From the NCBI RefSeq assembly GCF_002086675.1, contig NZ_MVIF01000003.1, positions 1 to 64,000 of the forward strand: 64,000 nt of DNA, in the 5' to 3' direction. Shown here piece after piece: positions 30,204 to 39,008 of this stretch. The position numbers and the translations under genes are program-made. The notes below the pieces were generated by a model that had not been told where the DNA came from, ran no database searches, and worked only from the letters and a program-made list of their open reading frames with translations. The stretch is from Mycobacterium persicum (GTDB lineage Bacteria > Actinomycetota > Actinomycetes > Mycobacteriales > Mycobacteriaceae). The stretch's first letter is position 1, and each line of letters begins with the position of its first letter.

Positions 30204-32083
30204 CGGCGCGCGAAGCGGGTCGGGTTGCGGTGCGAAAGCTGCTGCAGCGCACCGGAATTATCGACGAATCGATCACACCGCTGTCGACCGACCCGGCGGA
30301 GGTCGTCCAGTTGCTGGGTACGCCGTGGTACGACGACCGGCTGGCCAGGCTGGCCAACGAACTCGGGCGTGATCCGGACAGCGTGCGCGCCGAAGCCGCG
30401 GGCTACCTGCGGGAGATGGCGGCCTCGCTCGACGAGCGGGCCGTGGAGGCGTGGCGGGGTTTCAGTCGCTGGCTTATGCGGGCCTACGACGTGCTCGTCG
30501 ACGAGGACCAGATCGCCTCACTGCGCAAGCTGGATCGCAGGGCGACCCTGGCGTTCGCCTTCTCGCATCGCTCGTACTTGGACGGCTTACTGCTGCCCGA
30601 GGTGATCCTGGCCAATCGGCTGTCAGCGGCGCTGACCTTCGGCGGCGCAAACCTGAACTTCTTCCCGATGGGTGCGTGGGCCAAACGCACCGGGGCCATC
30701 TTCATCCGGCGCCAGACCAAAGACATTCCCGTTTATCGGTTCGTGCTGCGCGCCTACGCCGCACAGCTGGTGCAAAACCATGCCAACCTCACCTGGTCGA
30801 TCGAGGGCGGCCGGACCCGGACTGGCAAACTACGCCCTCCGGTGTTCGGGATCTTGCGCTACATCGCCGACGCCGTCGACGAAATCGACGGTCCGGAAGT
30901 GTATTTGGTGCCGACATCCATCGTGTACGACCAGCTGCACGAGGTTGAGGCCATGACCACCGAGGCCTACGGTGCGGTGAAACCACCGGAAGACTTGCGC
31001 TTCCTGATCCGGCTCGCGCGCCAGCAGGGTGAACGGCTCGGCCGCGCCTACCTGGACTTCGGCGAGCCGCTGCCGTTGCGCAAACGCCTCGAGGAGTTGC
31101 GGGCCGACGAATCGGGGACCGGGACCGAGATCGAACGCATCGCCCTCGACGTGGAGCACCGCATCAATCGTGCCACGCCGGTGACCCCCACGGCGGTGGT
31201 CAGTCTGGCGCTGCTGGGCGCCGACCGCTCGCTATCCATCAGCGAGGTGCTGGCCACGGTGCAACCGCTGGCCAGCTACATCTCGGCGCGCCACTGGTCG
31301 GTGGCCGGCGCGGCGGACCTGACGAACCGCTCCACGATCCGCTGGACCCTGCACCAAATGGTGGCGTCGGGGGTGGTTCGCGTCTACGAGGCCGGCACCG
31401 AAGCGGTCTGGGGCATCGGTGAGGACCAGCACCTCGTCGCCGCGTTCTATCGCAACACCGCAATCCATATCTTTGTCGACCGTGCCATCGCGGAGATGGC
31501 ATTGCTGGCGGCCGCAGAGATCGCCGAAGGTTCCGCTGAAGGTTCGGTGTTGCCGGCGACCGTGCGCGACGAGGCGCTGCGCCTTCGCGAGCTGCTGAAG
31601 TTCGAGTTCCTGTTCTCGGCGCGTGCGCAATTCGAGAAGGACCTCGCCGACGAAGTACGGCTGATCGGGCCGGTGGAAGACACCACCAAGGCGGCCACCG
31701 CGGAGCAGGTGCGGCGGCTGCTGGAGTCGGCCGATCTGCTGCTGGCGCATCTGGTGTTGCGGCCGTTCCTGGACGCCTACCACATCGTCGCCGATCGGCT
31801 GGCTGCCTGCGAAGACGTCGTATTCGACGAGCAGGCGTTTCTTGCCGAGTGTCTGCAGGTGGGAAAGCAGTGGGAATTGCAGCGCAGAATCGCCAACGCC
31901 GAGTCGCGGTCGATGGAGCTTTTCAAGACCGCACTTCGGCTGGCTCGCCATCGTGAGCTGGTGGATGAGGCCGGCTATTCCGACGCCCAGGACATCGCCC
32001 AACGGCGGCGTGAATTCGCTGACGAGATTGCGACCGCAATAAAAAGGGTGAACACGATCGCCGAGTTGGCCAGAACGCGGTGA
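30200..32083 (+). CDS. plsB1: Glycerol-3-phosphate acyltransferase
   Basis: A 627-aa PlsB-type enzyme catalysing the first acylation of glycerol-3-phosphate in phospholipid and triacylglycerol synthesis. The four acyltransferase blocks are visible: SHRSYLDGLLL (HX4D, near 122), GAIFIRRQ, SIEGGRTRTGKL and LVPTSIVYD. A long helical C-terminal region follows, as in bacterial PlsB. The GTG start overlaps the fadD11 stop by 4 nt. In M. tuberculosis frdABCD follow; here they are absent and a small membrane protein is encoded instead on the other strand. Confidence 0.94.
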   Translation: MTAREAGRVAVRKLLQRTGIIDESITPLSTDPAEVVQLLGTPWYDDRLARLANELGRDPDSVRAEAAGYLREMAASLDERAVEAWRGFSRWLMRAYDVLVDEDQIASLRKLDRRATLAFAFSHRSYLDGLLLPEVILANRLSAALTFGGANLNFFPMGAWAKRTGAIFIRRQTKDIPVYRFVLRAYAAQLVQNHANLTWSIEGGRTRTGKLRPPVFGILRYIADAVDEIDGPEVYLVPTSIVYDQLHEVEAMTTEAYGAVKPPEDLRFLIRLARQQGERLGRAYLDFGEPLPLRKRLEELRADESGTGTEIERIALDVEHRINRATPVTPTAVVSLALLGADRSLSISEVLATVQPLASYISARHWSVAGAADLTNRSTIRWTLHQMVASGVVRVYEAGTEAVWGIGEDQHLVAAFYRNTAIHIFVDRAIAEMALLAAAEIAEGSAEGSVLPATVRDEALRLRELLKFEFLFSARAQFEKDLADEVRLIGPVEDTTKAATAEQVRRLLESADLLLAHLVLRPFLDAYHIVADRLAACEDVVFDEQAFLAECLQVGKQWELQRRIANAESRSMELFKTALRLARHRELVDEAGYSDAQDIAQRRREFADEIATAIKRVNTIAELARTR

Positions 32084-32090
32084 ACCGCAG

Positions 32091-32321
32091 TTAGCGCTGG
32101 GCCGGCATCGACACCTTCAAAACCAGTCCGACCACGATTCCGGCGGCGGTGGCTCCCAGGACCGACGCGGCTGCGCTGGTTGTCAGCACCCCGAGCACTA
32201 CCAGGGCGACGACCCCGGCGACCACGGCGAACAGCTTGTGCCGCGGCCAGGGCACACCCGCGATCAGCACGTCCGCATTATTCGGGGCGGCGAACGAGCG
32301 CAATCGCTCGGCTGTGGTCAT
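32091..32321 (-). CDS. Small two-span membrane protein
   Basis: A 76-aa protein. A polar N terminus (MTTAERLRSFAAPNNADVLI) is followed by two hydrophobic helices (about residues 30-47 and 50-68) and a short basic tail. The ATG at 32321 has no ribosome site, but TATGCT lies 6 nt upstream, the spacing expected for a leaderless mRNA. It is convergent with plsB1 (7-bp gap) and divergent from the reductase gene. The function is unknown. Confidence 0.6.
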   Translation of the reverse strand: MTTAERLRSFAAPNNADVLIAGVPWPRHKLFAVVAGVVALVVLGVLTTSAAASVLGATAAGIVVGLVLKVSMPAQR

Positions 32322-32433
32322 AAATTCAGCATACCGGTGACTTTGGTTTCGGATCACCGAAGTTGGCGGCGGGTGGCGCGATGTCGGCGGTGTCACCGGC
32401 GACCAGACGGGCATACCTCTCTACAGTGTGCTT

Positions 32434-32871
32434 ATGCCGTTGAATGGTGAATACGCGCCCAGCCCCCTCGACTGGTCGCGTGAACAGGCCGACAAGTACA
32501 CGGAATCCGGTGGGACCGAAGGCACCGAAATGCAGGGCAAACCCGTGGTGCTGCTGACCACCGTCGGGGCCAAAACCGGCAAACTCCGCAAGACGCCGCT
32601 GATGCGCGTGGAGCATAACGGCGAGTACGCCATCGTCGCCTCGCTGGGCGGGGCCCCGCAGAACCCGGTGTGGTACCACAACGTCAAGAAGAATCCGCGG
32701 GTCGAGCTTCGGGACGGCACCGTCACACGTGACTACGAGGCCCGCGAGGTATTCGGCGACGAGAAGGCCACGTGGTGGGGCCGGGCCGTGCAGGCCTGGC
32801 CGGACTACGCCGAATACCAGAAAAAGACCGACCGCCAGATCCCGGTGTTCGTGCTGACGCCGGTGAGCTGA
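32434..32871 (+). CDS. Deazaflavin (F420)-dependent nitroreductase-family protein (Rv1558-like)
   Basis: A 145-aa split-barrel protein of the Ddn family. The segment [22 protein letters not shown] is shared with Rv1558, and [19 protein letters not shown] is the family's central motif. Members use F420H2 to reduce quinones or nitro compounds. The ATG at 32434 (MPLNGEY) aligns with Rv1558; an in-frame start two codons earlier is possible. A second family member is encoded at 61.0 kb. Confidence 0.92.
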   Translation: MPLNGEYAPSPLDWSREQADKYTESGGTEGTEMQGKPVVLLTTVGAKTGKLRKTPLMRVEHNGEYAIVASLGGAPQNPVWYHNVKKNPRVELRDGTVTRDYEAREVFGDEKATWWGRAVQAWPDYAEYQKKTDRQIPVFVLTPVS

Positions 32872-32904
32872 GTCGCCCGGCGGCTGGCATGGCACCATTG
32901 ATCG

Positions 32905-34197
32905 GTGTCCGCTGAACCGAGCCAGGGCCCGAGCAGCCTGCCGCTGCTGTCGGCGGCCGACATCGACAGTGCGGCGAAGCGGATTGCCCCGGTCATCACA
33001 CCGACGCCGTTGCAGCGCAGTGACCGGTTGTCGGCGATCACCGGCGCGACGGTCTATTTGAAACGCGAAGACCTGCAGGTGGTGCGCTCCTACAAGCTGC
33101 GGGGAGCCTACAACCTGCTGGTGCAACTGACCGATGAGGAGCTGGCCGCCGGCGTGGTGTGCTGCTCTGCGGGTAACCACGCGCAGGGCTTCGCTTTCGC
33201 CTGCCGGGCACTGGGGGTGCACGGCCGCGTTTATGTCCCGGCCAAAACACCCAAACAGAAGCGAGACCGAATCCGCTACCACGGCGGGGAGTTCATCGAA
33301 TTGATCGTGGGCGGGGCGACCTATGACCTGGCCGCCGCGGCGGCGCTGGAAGACGTTCACCGCACCGGCGCCACGCTGGTACATCCCTACGACGACCTGC
33401 GGACCATTGCCGGCCAGGGCACCATCGCCGTCGAAATCCTGGCCTCGCTCGGCCCGATCGTCCACGAGCCCGACCTGGTGGTGGTGCCGGTCGGCGGCGG
33501 CGGCTGCATCGCCGGTATTACCACTTACCTGGCGGAGCGAACGACAACCACTGCGGTGTTGGGTATCGAGCCGGCCGGGGCCGCCGCGATGATGGCCGCG
33601 CTGGCCGCGGGCGAGCCGGTGACGCTGGGCCACGTGGACCAGTTCGTGGACGGCGCCGCGGTCAGCCGGGCCGGGACGCTGACGTATACGGCGCTGGCAG
33701 CCGCCGGGGACATGGTGTCGATCACCACCGTCGACGAGGGCGCGGTGTGTACCGCGATGCTCGATCTCTATCAGAACGAGGGCATCATCGCCGAACCGGC
33801 GGGCGCCCTGTCGGTGGCCGGCTTGCTGGAAGCCGACATCGAGCCCGGGTCCACCGTGGTCTGCCTGATCTCGGGTGGCAACAACGACGTGTCGCGGTAT
33901 GGCGAGGTGCTCGAGCGTTCGTTGGTTCACCTGGGCCTCAAGCACTACTTCCTGGTGGACTTCCCGCAGGAGCCCGGTGCGCTGCGCCGGTTTCTTGACG
34001 GGGTGCTCGGTCCCACCGACGACATCACGTTGTTCGAATACGTCAAGCGCAACAACCGCGAGACCGGCGAAGCCCTGGTAGGTATCGAGCTTGGGTCGGC
34101 CGCGGACTTGGACGGACTGTTGGCCCGAATGCGGGCGACCGACCTTCACATCGAAGCCCTCGAGCCGGGTTCGCCGGCCTACCGCTACTTGCTGTAA
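32905..34197 (+). CDS. ilvA: Threonine dehydratase (biosynthetic)
   Basis: A 430-aa PLP enzyme converting threonine to 2-oxobutanoate, the first step to isoleucine. PLP-binding Lys64 is in RSYKLRGAYN, SAGNHAQGFA binds the substrate and GGGGCIAG the phosphate. The C-terminal 90 residues (LKHYFLVDFPQEPGALRRFL) form a single ACT-like domain, the short mycobacterial form expected to bind isoleucine. GTG start at 32905; no strong ribosome site is visible. The M. tuberculosis toxin-antitoxin genes after ilvA are not present. Confidence 0.96.
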   Translation: MSAEPSQGPSSLPLLSAADIDSAAKRIAPVITPTPLQRSDRLSAITGATVYLKREDLQVVRSYKLRGAYNLLVQLTDEELAAGVVCCSAGNHAQGFAFACRALGVHGRVYVPAKTPKQKRDRIRYHGGEFIELIVGGATYDLAAAAALEDVHRTGATLVHPYDDLRTIAGQGTIAVEILASLGPIVHEPDLVVVPVGGGGCIAGITTYLAERTTTTAVLGIEPAGAAAMMAALAAGEPVTLGHVDQFVDGAAVSRAGTLTYTALAAAGDMVSITTVDEGAVCTAMLDLYQNEGIIAEPAGALSVAGLLEADIEPGSTVVCLISGGNNDVSRYGEVLERSLVHLGLKHYFLVDFPQEPGALRRFLDGVLGPTDDITLFEYVKRNNRETGEALVGIELGSAADLDGLLARMRATDLHIEALEPGSPAYRYLL

Positions 34198-34248
34198 CCG
34201 CTGGTCGACGCCCGGACCGCCGGGTTCCCTTGCACGTTGGGTGAGAAC

Positions 34249-35169
34249 ATGAGCCAGCCATCTGGACCCGGTACGCCCGGTTTCGGTCTGGTGAGCGCAG
34301 CGACCGTGGCGTGTCTGGTGCTGCTGGTGGCCGCGGCGGCGTGGATCGCCCGGAACGAGACGCCGATTCGCGGACTGTGGGCGCGGGCGTGCAACGTCGC
34401 CGTGATCGGCCGCGTGGTGGCATGGCTAGGCGCGCGGGCCGGCGCCAGGGGAGGGGTGCTGACTCGACGACTGGCGGTGTCCGAGGTCGCCGGTGTCGCG
34501 CTGCTCATCGGCGCCGCGGTGGTCACGGCATTGGCGGTCTGCTTCACCGAAGTGCTCGACGACGTCCTCGAGGGTGACGGCATAGCGGGAATCGACCAAC
34601 CGGTTGCCGAATGGCTTGCGGCCCACCGCGACCCGTGGTTGACCACGACGCTGCGGGTGGTGACCGCTGCGGGCGGTCCGGTTGGGATGGCGGCGCTCAC
34701 CATGCTGACCTGCGCTGCTGTCCTTTTTCGGTGCAGGTCGTGGCTGCCGGTGGTGCTTGCTCTGGTCGGTGGTGGTGGTATTGCACTGGTGGTTCTCGCT
34801 GCGAAGGCGCTGGTGGTCCGGGATCGGCCCGCCCTGCCTTTCGCAACGATCGCCGAAGGCGGATACTCCTTTCCCTCCGGGCACGCGGCGGGCACTGCCG
34901 CGGTCACGTTGCTCTCAGGCTGGCTACTGGCCCGCTGGTCGATCATGTCGTGGACCGGGCGAATCATCGTGTGGACTTTGGCGATGGGCTGGTCCGCCGT
35001 GGTCGGGTTCTCACGGATTTATCTGGGAGTGCACTACCTCAGCGATGTGCTGGCCGGCTGGCTCTTGGGCATGGCCTGGGGCGGTGTCGTCGTGCTGGTC
35101 GGGACATGGTGGGACAGCATTTGGCGTGCGAGCGCCGCCGAGCCGGGTTCGGGTAGCCGCAAACGGTGA
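34249..35169 (+). CDS. PAP2-family membrane phosphatase
   Basis: A 306-aa integral membrane phosphatase. The three PAP2 motifs are present: KALVVRDRP (KX6RP), PSGH in YSFPSGHAAGT, and SRIYLGVHYLSD, with the catalytic histidines in the last two. About six hydrophobic helices surround them. The ATG at 34249 is preferred (GGGTGAG about 6 nt upstream) over an in-frame GTG 12 bases earlier. The substrate may be a lipid or polyprenyl phosphate. The gene stands alone, 13 bp from a convergent flavin-protein gene. Confidence 0.87.
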   Translation: MSQPSGPGTPGFGLVSAATVACLVLLVAAAAWIARNETPIRGLWARACNVAVIGRVVAWLGARAGARGGVLTRRLAVSEVAGVALLIGAAVVTALAVCFTEVLDDVLEGDGIAGIDQPVAEWLAAHRDPWLTTTLRVVTAAGGPVGMAALTMLTCAAVLFRCRSWLPVVLALVGGGGIALVVLAAKALVVRDRPALPFATIAEGGYSFPSGHAAGTAAVTLLSGWLLARWSIMSWTGRIIVWTLAMGWSAVVGFSRIYLGVHYLSDVLAGWLLGMAWGGVVVLVGTWWDSIWRASAAEPGSGSRKR

Positions 35170-35182
35170 GCGCCCCGGCATC

Positions 35183-35842
35183 TCAGGGTCTGCGCGCGGC
35201 GGTCAGGTAGTCCGGCAGCGGGGTAGCAGGGTTGAGATCGTCGGCCGGTTGCGGTGTCCCCGCCGTCACGGTCAGTGGGATGACCCCGGCCCAATGTGGC
35301 AGCGTACGATCTTCCGGGTCGTCGACCGGCCCGTCTTGGCGCACCTTGGCCGAAACCTCGACGAGTTCGAGTGCTAGCACCGCGGTGGCGGCCAGTTCAC
35401 GGGTGTTGGGGGCCCGGCAGTCGGCGGCGCGGCCCGGCCGAATGTGATCGAGCAGCGCGTGCAAGGCAGGCAACTTCTCGGCATCGTCGTCCACCACACG
35501 GGCGGTGCCCATCACGACCACCGAGCGATAGTTCAGGGAATGGTGCATCGCCGAGCGAGCCAGCACCAGCCCGTCGACGACGGTGGCGGCGACGCAGACG
35601 GGCAGGCCGGCTGGCTTGGCGGCAAGCATTGGTCCGCTGCCGGTGGAGCCGTGAATGTACAGCGTCTCGCCGCAGCGGACATGCATGGTCGGCAAGACCA
35701 CCGGCCTGCCGCCGCGGACGTAGCCGAGATGACAGAACAACGCCTCATCCAGGATCCGGTGGACGGTCTCGCTGTCATAACGTGCACGCTCGCGGTAACG
35801 AGAGGGGGTGGTGCGCGGCGTTGGTTGGTATGCAACGGACAT
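35183..35842 (-). CDS. Pyridoxamine 5'-phosphate oxidase-related flavin-binding protein
   Basis: A 219-aa split-barrel protein of the Pyridox_ox_2 group. Recognisable parts are the DEALFCHLGYVRGGRPVVLP strand pair, TLYIHGSTGS, and SMHHSLNYRSVVVMG-like barrel segments. It probably binds FMN; the oxidised substrate is unknown. It is divergent from a MocR regulator with only 34 bp between the starts, so it is very likely the regulator's target. Confidence 0.85.
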   Translation of the reverse strand: MSVAYQPTPRTTPSRYRERARYDSETVHRILDEALFCHLGYVRGGRPVVLPTMHVRCGETLYIHGSTGSGPMLAAKPAGLPVCVAATVVDGLVLARSAMHHSLNYRSVVVMGTARVVDDDAEKLPALHALLDHIRPGRAADCRAPNTRELAATAVLALELVEVSAKVRQDGPVDDPEDRTLPHWAGVIPLTVTAGTPQPADDLNPATPLPDYLTAARRP

Positions 35843-35876
35843 ATGTTTGCCCCCGATTCCGTACTAGTACATAATT
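35843..35876. promoter_or_regulatory. Shared promoter/operator of the flavin-protein and MocR genes
   Basis: This 34-bp gap separates two divergent starts. It contains GTACTAGTAC at 35861-35870, a perfect 10-bp palindrome, and the AT-rich stretch ATAATT. A dimeric MocR protein could repress both genes from this site. The exact -10 elements are ambiguous. CGGGGG read on the minus strand is a possible ribosome site for the flavin protein. Confidence 0.45.
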
Positions 35877-37208
35877 ATGACTGTGCCAGCACAATATAGG
35901 ATAACGGGGACGGGTGCCGAATCCATAGCCACCAGCGTCGAACAAGCCATCTCCCAAGGCAGTCTCACCCCGGGCGACACCCTGCCGCCGATCCGCGACG
36001 TCGCGGGCCAACTCGGCGTGAATCCCAATACGGTGGCCGCCGCCTACCGCATCCTTCGTGATCGCGGTGCCGTCGAGACCGCCGGGCGTCGCGGTACCCG
36101 GGTGCGGAACCGCCCTGCGACCACCCCGCGGTCCGCATTCGGCCTCGATGTCCCCGAAGGCGCCCGAGACTTGTCTACCGGCAACCCGGACCCCGCTTTG
36201 TTGCCGATCGCCGCTGCACGACTGCGGACCCGTCCCGGACCGCCCGTGCTCTACGGACGGCCGCCGATGTCGGACGAGTTGGTCCACCATGCTCGCGCCG
36301 CGCTGACCGCCGATGGCGTCCCGGCCCATCACCTCGCGGTGACCAGCGGCGCCCTCGACGGGATTGAGCGGACGCTGACCGCACACCTGCGACCCGGTGA
36401 CCGGGTCGCCGTCGAGGACCCGGGCTGGGCCAATCTGCTCGATCTGCTTGCGGCACTGAGGCTTAACGCGGAGCCGGTAAGAGTCGACGACGACGGGCCG
36501 CTGGTTGCCGACCTTGCCCGGGCGCTGGCCCGCGGCGTGCGGGCCCTGGTGGTCACCACCCGTGCGCAGAATCCGACCGGGGGGGCGTTGTCCGCGGATC
36601 GTGCGGCCGCCCTGGGCAAACTATTGGCGGGCCGATCCGACGACGTGCTAATCGTCGAGGACGACCACTGCGCCGGCATCGCTGGCGTGCCGCTGCACAC
36701 CCTGGCGGGCTCGACCGGCCACTGGGCTTTCGTGCGTTCTGCGTCGAAGGCCTATGGTCCCGACCTGCGCCTGGCCATCCTTGCCGGAGACCAGCGGACG
36801 GTCGAGCGGGTGCAGGGTCGGCTGCGGCTCGGGCCCGGCTGGGTGAGCCACCTGCTGCAGGATCTGGCCGTCACGCTGTGGTCGGACGAGGCCGCAACGC
36901 GCCTGGTCCGCAAGGCCGAACGGCGCTACGCCGATACCCGCGTACGGTTGCGCGCTGCCCTGGCCGACCGCGGTGTCGTTGCATATGGCCGATCCGGGCT
37001 GAACGTGTGGATTCCGGTGCCCGACGAGACGGTGGCGATCACCCGGCTGCTCAACACCGGCTGGGCCGCGGCGCCCGGGTCGCGGTTTCGGATTATGACC
37101 CCGCCCGGAATCCGCATCACCATCGCCGATCTGACCGCGGGCGAGATCGACCCCCTTGCCGACTCGATTGCCGAGGCGATGCACGTCATCGGCCGTCGCA
37201 GCGTGTGA
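35877..37208 (+). CDS. MocR/PdxR-type transcription regulator (GntR-aminotransferase fusion)
   Basis: A 443-aa regulator. Residues about 10-75 form a winged-helix GntR domain (LPPIRDVAGQLGVNPNTVAAAYRILRDRG in outline). The rest is a fold-type I aminotransferase domain with NPTGG, VEDDH and a PLP lysine in SASKAYGPDLR near residue 290. MocR proteins sense PLP or amino-acid derivatives. The ATG overlaps the divergent promoter region and lacks a ribosome site. Its neighbour is a PNPOx-like flavin protein, which suggests vitamin B6-linked control but does not prove it. Confidence 0.92.
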   Translation: MTVPAQYRITGTGAESIATSVEQAISQGSLTPGDTLPPIRDVAGQLGVNPNTVAAAYRILRDRGAVETAGRRGTRVRNRPATTPRSAFGLDVPEGARDLSTGNPDPALLPIAAARLRTRPGPPVLYGRPPMSDELVHHARAALTADGVPAHHLAVTSGALDGIERTLTAHLRPGDRVAVEDPGWANLLDLLAALRLNAEPVRVDDDGPLVADLARALARGVRALVVTTRAQNPTGGALSADRAAALGKLLAGRSDDVLIVEDDHCAGIAGVPLHTLAGSTGHWAFVRSASKAYGPDLRLAILAGDQRTVERVQGRLRLGPGWVSHLLQDLAVTLWSDEAATRLVRKAERRYADTRVRLRAALADRGVVAYGRSGLNVWIPVPDETVAITRLLNTGWAAAPGSRFRIMTPPGIRITIADLTAGEIDPLADSIAEAMHVIGRRSV

Positions 37209-37222
37209 GCTAACGGTGGGCC

Positions 37223-37276
37223 AGCAGACGCAGAATCGCACTGTTGTGGCCACAACAGTGCGATTCTGCGTCTGCT
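37223..37276. repeat. 54-bp perfect palindrome between convergent genes
   Basis: Two 27-nt arms, 37223-37249 and 37250-37276, are exact reverse complements with no spacer; the centre is TGTGGCCACA. It lies between the stops of the MocR gene and treZ. It may end transcription in both directions as an RNA hairpin, but no U-run follows either arm. Cruciform formation or protein binding is also possible. Confidence 0.9.
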
Positions 37277-37283
37277 CGCGCCC

Positions 37284-39008
37284 TTATCCGCAGCGGAGAA
37301 TGGCAACCGAATGGCCTTCCAGCGCAGTGTGATCGGCATCGACTGCCGGCTCACCCCACGCCAGCACCACCTCACCGGTGACGGGCACCGGCACCGGCTC
37401 GGCGCCCAGGTTGCACGCGATGCGCAACCGGCCGCGACACACGATGATCCACCGCCCGTCTTCGTCGTAGTCGACGATCAGGTGCTCCAGCCAGGGATCG
37501 GCCATATCGGGGTCGTTGCGCCGCAACGCGATCAGATCGCGATAAAAGCGGTGCAGGCGGGCATGTTCGCCGGCAAGGGGCTCATCCCACTTCAGCTTGG
37601 AGCGCGCAAACGTCTGCGGGTCCTGGGGGTCGGGGATGTCGTCGGCATCCCAGCCGTGCTCGGCGAATTCGGCCTTGCGTCCCTCGGCGGTGGCCCGGGC
37701 CAGCTCCGGTTCGGGATGCGAGCTGAAAAATTGGAACGGCGTCGAAGCCGCCCACTCCTCGCCCATGAAAAGCATTGCCGTATAGGGTGATCCGAGAGCC
37801 AGCGCGGCCTTGATCGCCAGCTGGCCACCAGTCAGGTTTTGCGACGGGCGGTCGCCGAGGGCGCGGTTGCCGACCTGATCATGGGTGCAGGTATAGGCGA
37901 GCAACCTGGTGGCCGGGATGGTCGCGGTATCCAGCGGCCGCCCGTGGCGGCGGTGCCGGAACGACGAATAGGTGGCCGCGTGAAAGTAACCGTGCCGCAA
38001 GGTGTGTGCCAGTGTGGCCAGCGAGCCGAAATCCACATAGTACCCCTGGCGCTCGCCGGACACCGCGGTGTGGATGGCGTGATGAATGTCGTCGGACCAT
38101 TGCGCGGTCAGCCCGTAACCGCCGCGATCACGCGGTGTGATCAGCCGCGGATCATTGCGATCGCTTTCGGCGATCAGTGACAGCGGCCGCCCCAGCTGCT
38201 CTGACAGCCAAGCGGTTTCGCCGGCGAGTTCTTCGAGGAAATCGATGGCGGTAGTGTCCACCAGCGCGTGCACGGCGTCCAGCCGCAGCCCGTCGGCGTG
38301 AAAGTCGCGCATCCAGCGCAGCGCACACCCGATGATGTAGCGGCGCACCTCGTCGGAGTCGGCGTCGGCGATGTTGATGCCTTCGCCCCAGGGGTTGCTC
38401 GCCGACGAGAGGTAGGGCCCGAACCGCGGCAGGTAATTCCCCGACGGGCCGAGGTGGTTGAACACCGCGTCGATCAAGACCCCCAGACCGCGTGCGTGAC
38501 AGGCGTCGACGAACCGGATCAGCCCGTCGGGTCCGCCGTAGGGTTCGTGCACGCTGTACCACAGCACCCCGTCGTATCCCCACCCATGGGTGCCGGCAAA
38601 AGAGTTGACCGGCATCAGCTCGACGAAATCGGTGCCGAGATCGACCAGATAGTCCAGCTTTTCGATGGCGGCATCGAAGGTGCCGGCGCCGGTGAAGGTG
38701 CCCAGGTGCAGTTCGTAGATCACAGCGCCTTCGATCGAACGGCCCGGCCAATCGCCGTCGGTCCAGGTCGCAGGGGCAGGACCCCATAATTGCGAGCGCG
38801 CATGCACCCCGTCGGGTTGCCGCGGTGATCGGGGATCGGGCAGCACGGTGGGGTCCTGGTCGAGCAGATATCCGTAGCGGGCGCGCGGTGGCGCATCGAC
38901 GTCCGCGTGCCACCACCCGTCGTCCGAACGAGTCATCGCGTGCACCCGGCCGTCGACGTCAAGGCGTACCAGCTCGGGTTTGGGTGCCCAGACCCGAAAT
39001 TCAGTCAC
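37284..39008 (-). CDS. treZ: Maltooligosyltrehalose trehalohydrolase
   Basis: A 574-aa GH13 enzyme that releases trehalose from maltooligosyl-trehalose. Motifs are DAVFNHLGPSGNYL, GLRLDAVHALVD (nucleophile Asp), IAESDRNDPR (acid/base Glu) and HDQVGNRALGDR. An N-terminal CBM48-like beta domain begins at EFRVWAPKPELV. The GTG at 39008 overlaps the treY stop by 8 nt; the frame runs further upstream inside treY as a shadow. It is the last gene of treX-treY-treZ. Confidence 0.96.
   Translation of the reverse strand: MTEFRVWAPKPELVRLDVDGRVHAMTRSDDGWWHADVDAPPRARYGYLLDQDPTVLPDPRSPRQPDGVHARSQLWGPAPATWTDGDWPGRSIEGAVIYELHLGTFTGAGTFDAAIEKLDYLVDLGTDFVELMPVNSFAGTHGWGYDGVLWYSVHEPYGGPDGLIRFVDACHARGLGVLIDAVFNHLGPSGNYLPRFGPYLSSASNPWGEGINIADADSDEVRRYIIGCALRWMRDFHADGLRLDAVHALVDTTAIDFLEELAGETAWLSEQLGRPLSLIAESDRNDPRLITPRDRGGYGLTAQWSDDIHHAIHTAVSGERQGYYVDFGSLATLAHTLRHGYFHAATYSSFRHRRHGRPLDTATIPATRLLAYTCTHDQVGNRALGDRPSQNLTGGQLAIKAALALGSPYTAMLFMGEEWAASTPFQFFSSHPEPELARATAEGRKAEFAEHGWDADDIPDPQDPQTFARSKLKWDEPLAGEHARLHRFYRDLIALRRNDPDMADPWLEHLIVDYDEDGRWIIVCRGRLRIACNLGAEPVPVPVTGEVVLAWGEPAVDADHTALEGHSVAILRCG

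Noticed and set aside
32326..34149. 607-aa open frame on the minus strand opposite ilvA
   Set aside because: It is antisense to a clear threonine dehydratase; high GC at third positions keeps the frame open. No family motif is present.
37223..37276. Intrinsic terminator call for the 54-bp palindrome
   Set aside because: No run of T follows on either strand, so it is listed as a repeat only.
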